A stretch of DNA of 43,471 bases. Origin: a virus. The stretch is taken from positions 1 through 43,471 of the IMG/VR virus record IMGVR_UViG_3300031669_000069. One strand, written 5' to 3'. The notes below the pieces were generated by a model. That model saw only the letters and a list, made by a program, of their open reading frames with translations. It searched no databases and was not told the DNA's origin. The position numbers were made by a program, and so were the translations under genes. Positions 15,359 through 24,126 of this stretch are shown here, piece after piece (position 1 is the stretch's first letter; every line of letters starts with the position of its first letter).

Positions 15359-16858
15359 ATGCCGCAAACAGCACTCCCCATTAGCCGTTTGGTCAATGTA
15401 TCTATTAACCTGAGCCCTGCGCCAGCACAGATGCAAAACATATCAACCCTTTTGATAATGGGCGACAATGCCGTTATCGATGTGGTGGAACGCCTGCGCA
15501 CTTATGCAAGCATCGATGCTGTTGCCGCTGACTTCGGAACCTCTGCTCCCGAATACCTCGCAGCTTTGTTGTGGTTCGAACAATCCCCACAACCAGTCAG
15601 CCTCCAGATTGGCCGCTGGGCACAAGCAGCATCTATCGGCAAATTGGTTTGTGCACCATTGACTGCTACCCAACAACTGCTTGCCACATGGACAGCAGTT
15701 GTAGCAGGTGCCTTCGATGTAACCATTGGTGCAGCGGTAACTGCTATCACAGGTTTGGACTTCTCTGCCCAGACAAACCTGAATGGTGTCGCTGGAGTTA
15801 TCCAAACTGCCTTGGCAGCAGCAGTAGCCGGTACCACCTGTGTATGGAATGCCACCTACTCCCGATTCGAAATCTCGGACGGTGGGGCAACAGGTGCACT
15901 TTCGAAAATCTCCTTCCTGTCAGCTCCGGCGCTTGGGACTGATATTTCAGGTATGTTGGGCGGTTTGGTCTCCAGTTCCGGCGCATATGTTGCAGACGGT
16001 ATCGCAGCTGAAACAGCCGCCGATGCGGTTGCCCTGATGGACAACAAATTTGGGCAAGGTTGGTACGCTCTTACGCTGCTGGGTGCAGCGGATGCTGACC
16101 ACCTTGCTGTAGCTGCATTCATTGAAGCGGCCAATAACAAACATATCTACGGGGTGTCGACCAATGCTGCCGGAACCATCTCCTCGATAGATACAGCGAG
16201 CATTGCTTACCAACTGTCCCAACTGAAATACAAACGGACAGTTGTTCAGTATTCTAGCTTGAACCTGTACGCGGTTTGCTCCCTGCTCGCGCGAATCCTG
16301 ACCACTGATTACAATGGCAATAATACGGTCATCACTTTGATGTACAAACAGGAACCGGGCATTGTTGCTGAAACATTGACCGCTACCCAAGTGGATGCGA
16401 TAGCTGCCAAGAATGCTAACGTCTTTGTTGCTTACAACAACAGCACAGCAATCATCCAGTCCGGTGTAGCCTGCTCCGGAGATTTTCTCGATATCATTAC
16501 GGGAACCGATTGGCTGGCGCTGGATATTCAGACCACGCTTTACAACTTGCTGTATACTAGCACTACCAAAATCCCACAAACGGATGCAGGTAACCATACT
16601 TTGGTTACGGGGATGGAATCGGTATTGTCGCAGGCTGTTATCAACGGGCTTTTGGCTCCGGGAATATGGGAAGCTGGCGGTTTCGGCGCCCTGAACCAGT
16701 ATGACTTTTTGCCAAAAGGTTTCTACGTTTATGCCCCACTTGTGGCAACCCAGAATCCAGCCGACAGGGCGGCACGGAAATCTGTAGCATTTCAGATAGC
16801 GGCAAAATTGGCAGGTGCCATTCACACTGTTAGTGTATTGATTAATGTAAACCGATAA
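15359..16858 (+). CDS. Contractile tail sheath protein (DUF3383)
   Basis: A 499-residue protein of the DUF3383 family, which forms the sheath in Pam3-like myophages. Typical features: LPISRLVNVSINLSPAPAQ at the start, FGTSAPEYLAALLWFEQSPQP, LQIGRWAQAA, and a C-terminus with DRAARKSVAFQIAAKLAGAIHTV for interaction with the tube. Its presence shows that the phage has a contractile tail. AAGGAG precedes the start. Confidence 0.93.
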   Translation: MPQTALPISRLVNVSINLSPAPAQMQNISTLLIMGDNAVIDVVERLRTYASIDAVAADFGTSAPEYLAALLWFEQSPQPVSLQIGRWAQAASIGKLVCAPLTATQQLLATWTAVVAGAFDVTIGAAVTAITGLDFSAQTNLNGVAGVIQTALAAAVAGTTCVWNATYSRFEISDGGATGALSKISFLSAPALGTDISGMLGGLVSSSGAYVADGIAAETAADAVALMDNKFGQGWYALTLLGAADADHLAVAAFIEAANNKHIYGVSTNAAGTISSIDTASIAYQLSQLKYKRTVVQYSSLNLYAVCSLLARILTTDYNGNNTVITLMYKQEPGIVAETLTATQVDAIAAKNANVFVAYNNSTAIIQSGVACSGDFLDIITGTDWLALDIQTTLYNLLYTSTTKIPQTDAGNHTLVTGMESVLSQAVINGLLAPGIWEAGGFGALNQYDFLPKGFYVYAPLVATQNPADRAARKSVAFQIAAKLAGAIHTVSVLINVNR

Positions 16859-16867
16859 GGAGAAATA

Positions 16868-17311
16868 ATGAAGACATATTCATTCCTCGATACCAACTGT
16901 TCGCTGTATGGTCCGGGCGGTTCAATTAATCTGGGTGCTGGTTCTGCTGCATCCGAAGAAGGCATCACTATTGAAGCTAACAACGATATAGACAGCATGG
17001 CAATCGGAGCAGATGGTACTCCGATGCATTCTTTACATGCCGATAAATCTGGAACTGTAACAGTTCGCTTGTTGAAGACTTCTCCGGTGAATCAGAAGTT
17101 GGCACAGATGTATGCATTCCAAACTTCAACCTCCCAGAACCACGGTCAGAACACAATTGCCTTGGCAAACAACGTCACACAAGATGCGGTAACGTGCCAG
17201 ATGGCAGCATTCAAAAAAGCGCCTTCGCTCACTTATGCAAAAGAAGGTGGGATGAACGAATGGGTGTTTAACGTGGGTATTATCGACCGGATGTTGGGTG
17301 GTGCAACGTGA
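16868..17311 (+). CDS. Tail tube protein (DUF3277)
   Basis: A 147-residue protein directly after the sheath gene. MKTYSFLDTNCSLYGPGGSI, ANNDIDSMAIGADGTPMHS and WVFNVGIIDRMLGG follow the DUF3277 tube family. It polymerises as stacked hexamers inside the sheath. The stop overlaps the GTG start of the chaperone gene (GTGA). Confidence 0.92.
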   Translation: MKTYSFLDTNCSLYGPGGSINLGAGSAASEEGITIEANNDIDSMAIGADGTPMHSLHADKSGTVTVRLLKTSPVNQKLAQMYAFQTSTSQNHGQNTIALANNVTQDAVTCQMAAFKKAPSLTYAKEGGMNEWVFNVGIIDRMLGGAT

Positions 17312-17721
17312 ATTTAACCCTCCATGGAATTAACTATGCTACCAAAGGGAAGCTGGATGCTTTTACCCAGCTTCACATTGCCCGGAAACTGGGTCCGACT
17401 TTACCCATCATTGAAGGTTTAGTCAAACCTGAAAATGACGAAAAGGGCAAGGACCTTGTTACGGTTTTGATGCTGTCCCACATAAGTGATGAAGATACTG
17501 AATATGTCATCCGGAAATGCTTGGCAGTAGTGGTTCGGCAACCCGAAACTGAAGGTCCTTTCGCACCTATTCAAACCCCTCAAGGGTCATTGATGTTTGA
17601 TGATATTTCAATGTCGGATATGCTGGGACTTACCATCGGAGTCATTGAGGAGAACCTCGGCGATTTTTTTCGTACATCCCTCGCAGATTTGAAAGCGGAG
17701 GAAAAGAAACTTCCGGCTTAG
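17308..17721 (+). CDS. Tail assembly chaperone, short form
   Basis: A 137-residue acidic protein between tube and tape measure, the place of the gpG-type chaperone that coats the tape measure protein during assembly. GTG start overlaps the tube stop. Near its 3' end the codons GAT TTT TTT place a T TTT TTT heptamer (17664-17670) in the correct register for -1 slipping, and the -1 frame is open into the next gene. See the separate frameshift entries. Confidence 0.85.
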   Translation: MNLTLHGINYATKGKLDAFTQLHIARKLGPTLPIIEGLVKPENDEKGKDLVTVLMLSHISDEDTEYVIRKCLAVVVRQPETEGPFAPIQTPQGSLMFDDISMSDMLGLTIGVIEENLGDFFRTSLADLKAEEKKLPA

Positions 17722-17775
17722 TTACAATGGCCGGAGAAGAAGATTGGCTTCTTCGACCAGTTCTGCGAGGGATGT
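17664..17775 (+). promoter_or_regulatory. -1 ribosomal frameshift signal with 14-bp stem
   Basis: T TTT TTT at 17664-17670 is followed after only 3 nt by 17674-17687, which is perfectly complementary to 17762-17775 (14 bp; two more G-U pairs can extend it towards the slippery site). The 74-nt loop holds the zero-frame TAG, the ATG of the second ORF and a second hairpin (17712-17717 with 17730-17735). Shifted ribosomes would make a 191-residue fusion, like lambda gpGT. Confidence 0.8.
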
Positions 17776-17882
17776 GTCGTTATGAATCTTTACTGGATGG
17801 GCGGTTGCGGTTGGTTGATATAGTAAAGATGAATGAAGCCTTAGATATTTCCGACGAAAACGAAAGAAGGATGCGAGATTAA
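17727..17882 (+). CDS. Second tail chaperone ORF (frameshifted T-like part)
   Basis: A 51-residue frame starting MAGEEDWLLRPVLRGMCRYE and ending ENERRMRD. The sequence RPVLRGMCRYESLLDG...DIVKMNEALD matches small proteins found between chaperone and tape measure in other phages of this type (DUF6889-like from memory). It lies in the -1 frame of the preceding gene and that frame is open back to the slippery site, so it is probably made mainly as the C-terminal 70 residues of the fusion. Its own ATG has no ribosome site. Confidence 0.75.
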   Translation: MAGEEDWLLRPVLRGMCRYESLLDGRLRLVDIVKMNEALDISDENERRMRD

Positions 17883-17884
17883 AA

Positions 17885-19051
17885 ATGAGCAGCTCTGCTG
17901 AAATCTTACAAGAATATCTAGTCAAACTCGGCTTCCAAACTGATGCCATTTCCCTCAAAAAGTTCGATGATGGTCTGGGAGTAGTTGAAAAGAAAATACT
18001 CGGCTTGGGAATGGGTGTTGCTGGGGTTGTAGCCTCGGTAGAAGCCGCCACCGTTGCGTTTGCATACAGCATGCGCCGTGTTTATTTCGACTCCGAATTA
18101 TCCGGGTCTTCTGTCAAGAACATGAAGGCGATGGAATATGCCGGTAAGCAAATCGGTATATCCGGCGAAACCATGGAATCAGCAATTCATGGAATGGCTC
18201 AAGCAGTTCGTCTCAATCCCGGTCTAAAAGGTTTGGTTGAAAGTTTCGGAGTCCCAGTCAAGGGCAGGGATATGAGCGATGTAATGTTGGATTTCGTTCG
18301 GGCTACTAAACAGATGCCGGAATTTGTTGGCGCTAAGTATGCCGCCATGTTTGGTATCGACGCAGACACCTATCACCAAATGATTAACCACATGGATACC
18401 TTGATGGCCAAAAAGAAACAGGCTCTCAACATGTACAAAGATTCCGGTGTTGACCCTAAAAAGGCCAAAGCTGCAATCATGGAATTTACCCAAGGTCTAG
18501 ACAAATTGGAAATGCGAATCAACTTGCTCGGACAGGCTTTACTTATTCGGTTCGTCGGCCCGTTCCGGGATGCCAATAAATATCTCAACGGATTAATTGA
18601 CTCATGGATGAGGTTGGTCAACCTCCCTAGTTGGAAAGACCAATTCATGAATCCGATGGATATGGTAAGCAATCTTTCTAAAAGTCCAGAATATAGTGGT
18701 GGTATTGAGAACTATGCAAAAAACTCGGTGATGGCTCCTCTTAATTTGGCAAACGACTTAGCTAAAGACCTTATTAATTTTCTTAATCCGTGGGGACATA
18801 TTGGCGATCAACAATTCTCTATGGGCCCCGACTACCAACCTCCTTCGTTGATGGGATTCCCTTCTTTACCTAGATTAGGCAACAGTACTCGTTTAGGTAG
18901 CTCGAACGGTTCTGGAGGCAACCTAGTTGTTCATACCGAAGTTAACGTCCATGGAGTTTCTGACCCGCACAAAGCCGGACAAATTGTAACAGATAAGCAA
19001 GCCAATGTGGCCAAAAATATCATTCGCGATTTCAAAGGAAACCACCAATGA
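17885..19051 (+). CDS. Tape measure protein
   Basis: A 388-residue protein that sets tail length. The N-terminal EILQEYLVKLGFQTDAISLKK motif, a hydrophobic segment (GLGMGVAGVVASVEAATVAFAYS, about 40-62), a long helical middle, and a C-terminal VHTEVNVHGVSDPHKAGQIV...IIRDFKG are typical of tape measures in this group. At roughly 0.15 nm per residue it predicts a short tail of about 55-60 nm, an estimate from the general rule. Overlaps the next gene (ATGA). Confidence 0.9.
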   Translation: MSSSAEILQEYLVKLGFQTDAISLKKFDDGLGVVEKKILGLGMGVAGVVASVEAATVAFAYSMRRVYFDSELSGSSVKNMKAMEYAGKQIGISGETMESAIHGMAQAVRLNPGLKGLVESFGVPVKGRDMSDVMLDFVRATKQMPEFVGAKYAAMFGIDADTYHQMINHMDTLMAKKKQALNMYKDSGVDPKKAKAAIMEFTQGLDKLEMRINLLGQALLIRFVGPFRDANKYLNGLIDSWMRLVNLPSWKDQFMNPMDMVSNLSKSPEYSGGIENYAKNSVMAPLNLANDLAKDLINFLNPWGHIGDQQFSMGPDYQPPSLMGFPSLPRLGNSTRLGSSNGSGGNLVVHTEVNVHGVSDPHKAGQIVTDKQANVAKNIIRDFKGNHQ

Positions 19052-19746
19052 GTGAATCCTATTCTGGGTTTGTCAAAGCAGGTGCCCAACAGGGGCTAAA
19101 CGCCATACAAACTTTACTGATTCGCCCAGTTAGGGGTATTTACGGGCCACAGTTAAACGATGGGACTGTTCTTGGTGACATTATTGCCCAAGCTACTCTC
19201 GAAGAAAAACACCACGACGAATTGGAGGTCACCGACCATCCAGTTGAACAAGGTGCCGCTATCGCTGACCATGCCTTCAAAAGACCTGCGGAAGTTACGT
19301 TACAGATGGGGTGGTCAAATAGCCCTTCCAGTGCAGGTAGCTTGGCTGCTGCTGGGGCAGGCTTAGTATCGGCAGTTAACCCGGCAGCGGCCCAGTTAAC
19401 GAACGCATACGGGCTTGTAACGGGGATACAATCAACCTTAGCTGGCGGTGCGTCAGATAAGATTCAAGCAATGTACCAAGCCTTGTTACAGCTTCAGGAA
19501 ACTCGGGCACTGTTTGTGATATATACCGGCAAGCGGGTTTACACTAATATGATTTGTAAGAGTTTAATGACAGAGACAGATTCCAAAACTGAAAACTCAT
19601 TACTCATAACGGTCGTATGCAAACAAGTCATCTTGGTCAATACTGAAACAGTGTTGCTTTCCAAGAATAAAGTCAGCAATCCCAAGCTCAATGCATCCCC
19701 GTTAAATCTGGGCAAAAAGAGTGCAATTTTAATGGGGTCAAAATGA
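19048..19746 (+). CDS. Baseplate hub-distal (Dit-like) protein
   Basis: A 232-residue protein after the tape measure. The start of its core (GIYGPQLNDGTVLGDIIAQATLEEKHHDELEVTDHPVEQGAAIADH) is the recognised pattern of a Dit-like tail protein: it gives the 'E.h..e..iT.hPvE.G..i.DH' signature. ALFVIYTGKRVYTNMICKSL and the QVILVNTE repeat follow. It should form the ring below the tail tube. ATGA overlaps on both sides. Confidence 0.8.
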   Translation: MSESYSGFVKAGAQQGLNAIQTLLIRPVRGIYGPQLNDGTVLGDIIAQATLEEKHHDELEVTDHPVEQGAAIADHAFKRPAEVTLQMGWSNSPSSAGSLAAAGAGLVSAVNPAAAQLTNAYGLVTGIQSTLAGGASDKIQAMYQALLQLQETRALFVIYTGKRVYTNMICKSLMTETDSKTENSLLITVVCKQVILVNTETVLLSKNKVSNPKLNASPLNLGKKSAILMGSK

Positions 19747-20054
19747 ACATATATGAAATTCCTTTGACCAATGATGCTCAGGTTTTTTCAATCGATTTAG
19801 CAGGCGTTGAGTATCAAGTCAATTTGTACTGGTGCGATGCTGCTGAAATATGGGTTATCGATTTGGCAGACAACGCTACTGGAACTCCAATTTTGTCCGG
19901 TATCCCTTTGGTCGCTGGCCCAGATTTATTAGCCCAGTTTGCATACTTGGGAATTGGTGGAACCCTGTCTGCATATACAGAAGGAGACCTCAATTCTCCT
20001 CCCAATTATGATAATCTAGGGGTAACTGGAAAAGTTACCTTCACTACTCCATGA
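19743..20054 (+). CDS. Baseplate plug protein (Pam3 gp18-like)
   Basis: A 103-residue all-beta protein: MNIYEIPLTNDAQVFSIDLAG, YQVNLYWCDAAEIWVIDL, TPILSGIPLVAGPDLLAQFAYLG. The 'W.idl.d..g.pi..g.pLv.g.dLL' pattern is that of the baseplate plug family described in Pam3. It overlaps the hub genes by 4 nt at each end, in agreement with co-assembly. Confidence 0.85.
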   Translation: MNIYEIPLTNDAQVFSIDLAGVEYQVNLYWCDAAEIWVIDLADNATGTPILSGIPLVAGPDLLAQFAYLGIGGTLSAYTEGDLNSPPNYDNLGVTGKVTFTTP

Positions 20055-21016
20055 GTAATACCACCCAGTGGATTCGTAAAATCGGCCTGATTGTGTTTTC
20101 AGGCAACAAGGCAATAGACCTTTCTGAATTCCGTATCAAGTTTAATACACAAGCCGCATCTGTGGAAACCCCGAACTCCGTTGCCATCCGCGTTTACAAC
20201 TTAGCCGATGCTACTGTTCAAAAAATAACCGAGAAGGGTGAGTTTTCAGACGTGGCACTTAACGCAGGATATGAAGGTGGCAACTATGGGCTAATTTTCA
20301 AAGGTACCATCAAACAATACCGAATCGGCAGAGAAAGTGCCACTGACAATTATTTGGATATCCTAGCTTCGGACGGGGACCTCGGTTTCAATCAAGGATA
20401 TATTAACACCACTTTAGCTTCAGGATACACTTTAGAAGATGTCACCAAGGCTTGTCAGGCGGGGATGCCTTCCACTACCCTTGCTCCGACTGGTGGGATT
20501 AAATTTTCAGGTGGGGGGAACTTTCTGAATCCACAATTAAGGGGCACAGTTCTTTTTGGCCTTCCTCGAATTCATATGCGAAATTGTGCTGCCACTTTGA
20601 ACGCCGCTTGGTCGATTCAAAACGGTGCACTGACACTTATTCCAAAGACTGGATATCTTCCGGGCGAAGCTGTAAAGATTAACGTTGGAACCGGTTTGAT
20701 AGGAATACCTGAGCAAACTGACGAAGGGGTTAACATAAGATGCCTTCTTAACAGTAGCATCAAAGTGGGTGGGCTTATTCGACTGAACAATAAGGAGCTA
20801 CAAAGGCTCATGAGCTCTGGAGGAAACCCTTACAATACCCCCTATAATCAAAGAGCTGGTATACAGTTTAACGCACCTCTTTCAGATGATGGGACTTACA
20901 TGGCTTTTGGAATAGAGCATGAAGGCGACACAAGGGGTCACGATTGGTATACCAATCTCATATGTTTAGCGGTAGATACTACTGCACCGGCTAGCAATTC
21001 GGTAAGGGCTCCTTAA
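20051..21016 (+). CDS. Baseplate hub protein (gp27/gpD-like)
   Basis: A 321-residue beta-rich protein beginning WIRKIGLIVFSGNKAIDLSEFRIKFNT, with PNSVAIRVYNLADATVQKI and IFKGTIKQYRIGRES, the standard first domain of tail hub proteins. The C-terminal part includes EHEGDTRGHDWYTNLICLAV, which resembles the hub end in related phages. It should hold the spike encoded next. Confidence 0.85.
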   Translation: MSNTTQWIRKIGLIVFSGNKAIDLSEFRIKFNTQAASVETPNSVAIRVYNLADATVQKITEKGEFSDVALNAGYEGGNYGLIFKGTIKQYRIGRESATDNYLDILASDGDLGFNQGYINTTLASGYTLEDVTKACQAGMPSTTLAPTGGIKFSGGGNFLNPQLRGTVLFGLPRIHMRNCAATLNAAWSIQNGALTLIPKTGYLPGEAVKINVGTGLIGIPEQTDEGVNIRCLLNSSIKVGGLIRLNNKELQRLMSSGGNPYNTPYNQRAGIQFNAPLSDDGTYMAFGIEHEGDTRGHDWYTNLICLAVDTTAPASNSVRAP

Positions 21017-21018
21017 CA

Positions 21019-21927
21019 ATGGATAGAAGAGAAAGATTCGAAAGCCTAGAAGAAGCGTTGCGCGCTGCCTTTGACGGTGAGCGAGCCAATCTGTGGACAG
21101 CTCTTCCGGGAATTATCCAATCTTTCGACCCCGTAACTCAAACCTGTACTATCCAGCCTTCAATCAAGGCGCTGATGACAAGTCCAGCAGGAATCAGGAG
21201 TTGGGTTCAGTTACCTCTGCTGGTAGATTGCCCGGTGTACTTTCCGAAGGGTGGGATCTTCACTATGACATTTCCTGTTGCAAAAGGAGATGAAGCATTA
21301 GTGGTATTCTCCTCTCGGTCTATTGACGCATGGTGGGCGAGTGGAAACGTTGATATCCAATCCCCGCTCAGAATGCATGATTTGTCGGACGGGATGGTGT
21401 TTGTTGGATTTGGTTCAAAGCCGAATATAATTTCTGGGATCAGCACTGACACTGTCCAGATTCGGTTGAATGACGGGAGTGACTTTATCGAGTTAGCCGC
21501 GGACGGTTCCATCAACCTAACTAGCTGGACCGGGATGATAGCAGCTTTCGGTATGAACGCAATTCCGGCAGGATGGCTTGCTTGCCCAGTAGCACAGACT
21601 CTGGTTAGCACGGTTTCTTACCCGAGACTATTTGCGAAGTTAGGTTACACTTGGGGAGGTTCCGGAGCTAGTTTCGGGATACCTTACTTCGCAGCAGGTT
21701 ACGTACCGATTCATGGAACTGCTGGTGTGTTGAGTCATGGCAAAGTGAAAGATCACATTCACCCACAATCACCAAATACGATGTTATATGTAGGTGGGGG
21801 TTCCGCAGCTAATGGCTCAAGTCCATATCTTATAACGGGAGGTATTACCGGGACTCCAACATCACCAGAAGGTGGAGCAGACAACTTGGCTGCGGGTATG
21901 GGTGTTCAACTCTGTGTTAAATACTGA
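21019..21927 (+). CDS. Baseplate spike with C-terminal tail-collar domain
   Basis: A 302-residue protein. Residues about 15-165 form a gp138/gpV-like spike OB domain (ANLWTALPGIIQSFDPVTQTCTIQPSI, LVDCPVYFPKGGIFTMTFPVAKGDEALVVF). Residues about 171-232 are a phage tail collar domain (GMIAAFGMNAIPAGWLACP...YPRLFAKLGYTWG...FGIPYFAAGYVPI). The end (LAAGMGVQLCVKY) is nearly identical to the end of the fibre protein at 24724. A collar domain at the tip is not the usual PAAR-type apex of spikes, so tip and fibre may share ancestry. Confidence 0.85.
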   Translation: MDRRERFESLEEALRAAFDGERANLWTALPGIIQSFDPVTQTCTIQPSIKALMTSPAGIRSWVQLPLLVDCPVYFPKGGIFTMTFPVAKGDEALVVFSSRSIDAWWASGNVDIQSPLRMHDLSDGMVFVGFGSKPNIISGISTDTVQIRLNDGSDFIELAADGSINLTSWTGMIAAFGMNAIPAGWLACPVAQTLVSTVSYPRLFAKLGYTWGGSGASFGIPYFAAGYVPIHGTAGVLSHGKVKDHIHPQSPNTMLYVGGGSAANGSSPYLITGGITGTPTSPEGGADNLAAGMGVQLCVKY

Positions 21928-21934
21928 GGACAAT

Positions 21935-22357
21935 ATGAAATATCGAAAACTTGACACCGCGGGAGATTACACCTTTGGACAACAGGGGGCGAACTTCTAC
22001 AAGGATACCCCTGAGGCGGTTGCCCAAGCCATCCAGACTAACTTAGGACTCATTCAAGGTGAGTGGTTCTTGGATACCACAATAGGGACTCCATATCAAG
22101 CTCGCATCCTCGGGATGGGGAGGTTGGCTACTTACGACCAAGCAATCAAAGAGACCATTCTCAACACTCAAGGAGTCAAGTCGATTTTGACTTATTCCAG
22201 CAGTTATGAACCAACAAGTAGAGCTGCTTCTGTAACTTGTACTGTGGATACCGTTTATGGACAAATCGCAGTAACAATGAATTATGCCTACAGCTCTTCT
22301 GGAATGCCATCCTTATTGGATGTGAATTTTATACTGAACCAATCATTATTGGGATAG
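21935..22357 (+). CDS. Baseplate wedge protein (gp25-like)
   Basis: A 140-residue protein with MKYRKLDTAGDYTFGQQGAN, QGEWFLDTTIGTPYQARILG and YDQAIKETILNTQGVKSIL, the signature of the gp25-like wedge in small myophages; this connects sheath and baseplate. ATG at 21935 follows GAGGA. Confidence 0.85.
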   Translation: MKYRKLDTAGDYTFGQQGANFYKDTPEAVAQAIQTNLGLIQGEWFLDTTIGTPYQARILGMGRLATYDQAIKETILNTQGVKSILTYSSSYEPTSRAASVTCTVDTVYGQIAVTMNYAYSSSGMPSLLDVNFILNQSLLG

Positions 22358-22365
22358 GAGATATC

Positions 22366-22926
22366 ATGAAAAAATTGATTTTGTTAATGGGGTTGTTCAT
22401 TTCATTTTCTGCCAATGCTTATATCTTTACAGCAGGGCAACCGCTGACTGCTGCACAATTGAATGCGGCGTTTGCCAATGCTCAGATTACTAGTGGTACA
22501 ATTTCAGGAGCAGCCATTGATGGTGCTGCGATTGGACAAACGGTTCCTGCTGCTGGGAAGTTCACATCCTCAGGGGCTACCTCCGGATTCTACCTGAGTG
22601 GAAAACTCCTTACCTCTTCCACCCCTCCAGTCATAGCAAGCGGGTTTGGGACCACTCCAACTTTTACATACTCCAACGGTACTGAAACTTTTGGTATCAA
22701 TGTCGGAACTGGCGGGACAGCTTCTTCTGGAATTTTGACTTTTCCGTCATCTACCACAGGGTATACTTGTCTCGTTGGGTTCTATGGTGCTAGCACAAAC
22801 ATGAGAACTTATGCTGTTGCGACATCGACTACCTCCGTGACCGTCACAAACGAAACCGCAAGCACTGGAGCAACTGTGGCTTGGCCTGCTTCAACGGTCT
22901 TAGACTTCATTTGTAAAGGTAGATAG
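22366..22926 (+). CDS. Fibre-like protein with signal peptide
   Basis: A 186-residue protein. It opens with a signal peptide (MKKLILLMGLFISFSANA, cut before YI), followed by a tail-fibre-like segment (FTAGQPLTAAQLNAAFANAQ, ISGAAIDGAAIGQTVPAAGKF) and a compact beta domain (TGYTCLVGFYGASTNMRTYAV). It lies between the wedge and gpJ genes, a place for tail proteins. ATAGGAGA precedes the ATG. Third virion-type protein in the window with a secretion signal. Confidence 0.78.
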   Translation: MKKLILLMGLFISFSANAYIFTAGQPLTAAQLNAAFANAQITSGTISGAAIDGAAIGQTVPAAGKFTSSGATSGFYLSGKLLTSSTPPVIASGFGTTPTFTYSNGTETFGINVGTGGTASSGILTFPSSTTGYTCLVGFYGASTNMRTYAVATSTTSVTVTNETASTGATVAWPASTVLDFICKGR

Positions 22927-22928
22927 AT

Positions 22929-24116
22929 ATGCCCACTTACCCTCTAGCAACACTGGCTCCCACCGTAGGCACAACGGGCATTTCTGCCCCTTCCTACAGT
23001 GACATATACCAAAGCCTCATTGCCACTTTCCAAGCGATTTACGGCTCGGATATCTATGTCTCTGCGGATTCACAAGACGGGCAATGGTTAGCAGCTTTGG
23101 CGCAAGCTATCTATGATAGCAATCAAGCAGCGGTAGCGGTATTTAACTCTTTTGCCCCTGCATTCTCACAAGGGATGGGGTTATCGTCATTGGTGAAAAT
23201 CAATGGCCTCCAGCGCCTTATTCCGACTCATTCACAGGCTGTTGGAAACATTGTCGGGGTAATTGGCACGGTAATCACCAGCGGTGTGGTTCAAGATTCA
23301 AATGGGCAAATGTGGAACCTCCCTACAACTGTGACTATCCCAACAGGAGGTTCAATTGCGGTTACTGTTACAGCTCAAAATCCGGGCAATATTAATGCCG
23401 CCATCGGAGACATTAATAAAATAGCAACCCCCCAACTAGGTTGGCAATCGTTTTCAAATACCTCAGCAGCCACTGCAGGCTCGCCCGTTGAGTCTGATGC
23501 TGCTTTGAAACTTCGTCAATCTGTTTCTGTTGCATATCCGGCACAAGCAGTCATTGATTCTATCTCTGCAGCCATAGCCAACGTGCCGGGTGTCACTCGG
23601 TATTTGGTCTATGAAAACAATACGGGAGCTGCTGACACAAATGGGGCACCCGCACACTGCATCTACCCAGTGGTGGAAGGTGGCGACCTCACCGCTGTTG
23701 CTCAAGCCATCGCCAATCGGAAAACACCGGGCGGACAAACTTACGGAACTACCTCGGTTTTGCTCACATCCCCCAGAGGATTGCAAGCTGCTATTAACTT
23801 CTTCGTTTTAGCATATACCCCTGTGTACTTCGCAGTGACCATCAAAGCACTCGGTGGATATGTGGCTACAACGGGTGATACCCTTAAAGCAGCTTTGGTT
23901 AGCTATGTAGCCGCCATGGAGATAGGAGAAGATGTTTACTATTCGCAAATGCAGGCAATTGCTTCTTTAATGAATGGTCCTTTAGGTGAGACCTTCTATT
24001 TGGTATCTTTCTATCAAGGAACGGCACCTGCTCCCGTAGGGACTGCAAACTTGGCCATAGCTTTTGACCACATTGCACAGTGCCCTCTAGCTAACATTGC
24101 ATTGACCACCACGTAA
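22929..24116 (+). CDS. Baseplate protein gpJ-like
   Basis: A 395-residue wedge protein of the baseplate J family: QSLIATFQAIYGSDIYVSADSQDGQWLAALAQ near the start, SDAALKLRQSVSVAYPAQAVIDSISAAIANVPGVTRYLVYEN in the middle, then GGDLTAVAQAIANRKTPGG and a C-terminal AIAFDHIAQCPLANIAL. Three nt separate it from the upstream gene. Confidence 0.93.
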   Translation: MPTYPLATLAPTVGTTGISAPSYSDIYQSLIATFQAIYGSDIYVSADSQDGQWLAALAQAIYDSNQAAVAVFNSFAPAFSQGMGLSSLVKINGLQRLIPTHSQAVGNIVGVIGTVITSGVVQDSNGQMWNLPTTVTIPTGGSIAVTVTAQNPGNINAAIGDINKIATPQLGWQSFSNTSAATAGSPVESDAALKLRQSVSVAYPAQAVIDSISAAIANVPGVTRYLVYENNTGAADTNGAPAHCIYPVVEGGDLTAVAQAIANRKTPGGQTYGTTSVLLTSPRGLQAAINFFVLAYTPVYFAVTIKALGGYVATTGDTLKAALVSYVAAMEIGEDVYYSQMQAIASLMNGPLGETFYLVSFYQGTAPAPVGTANLAIAFDHIAQCPLANIALTTT

Positions 24117-24126
24117 AGGTTATCCA

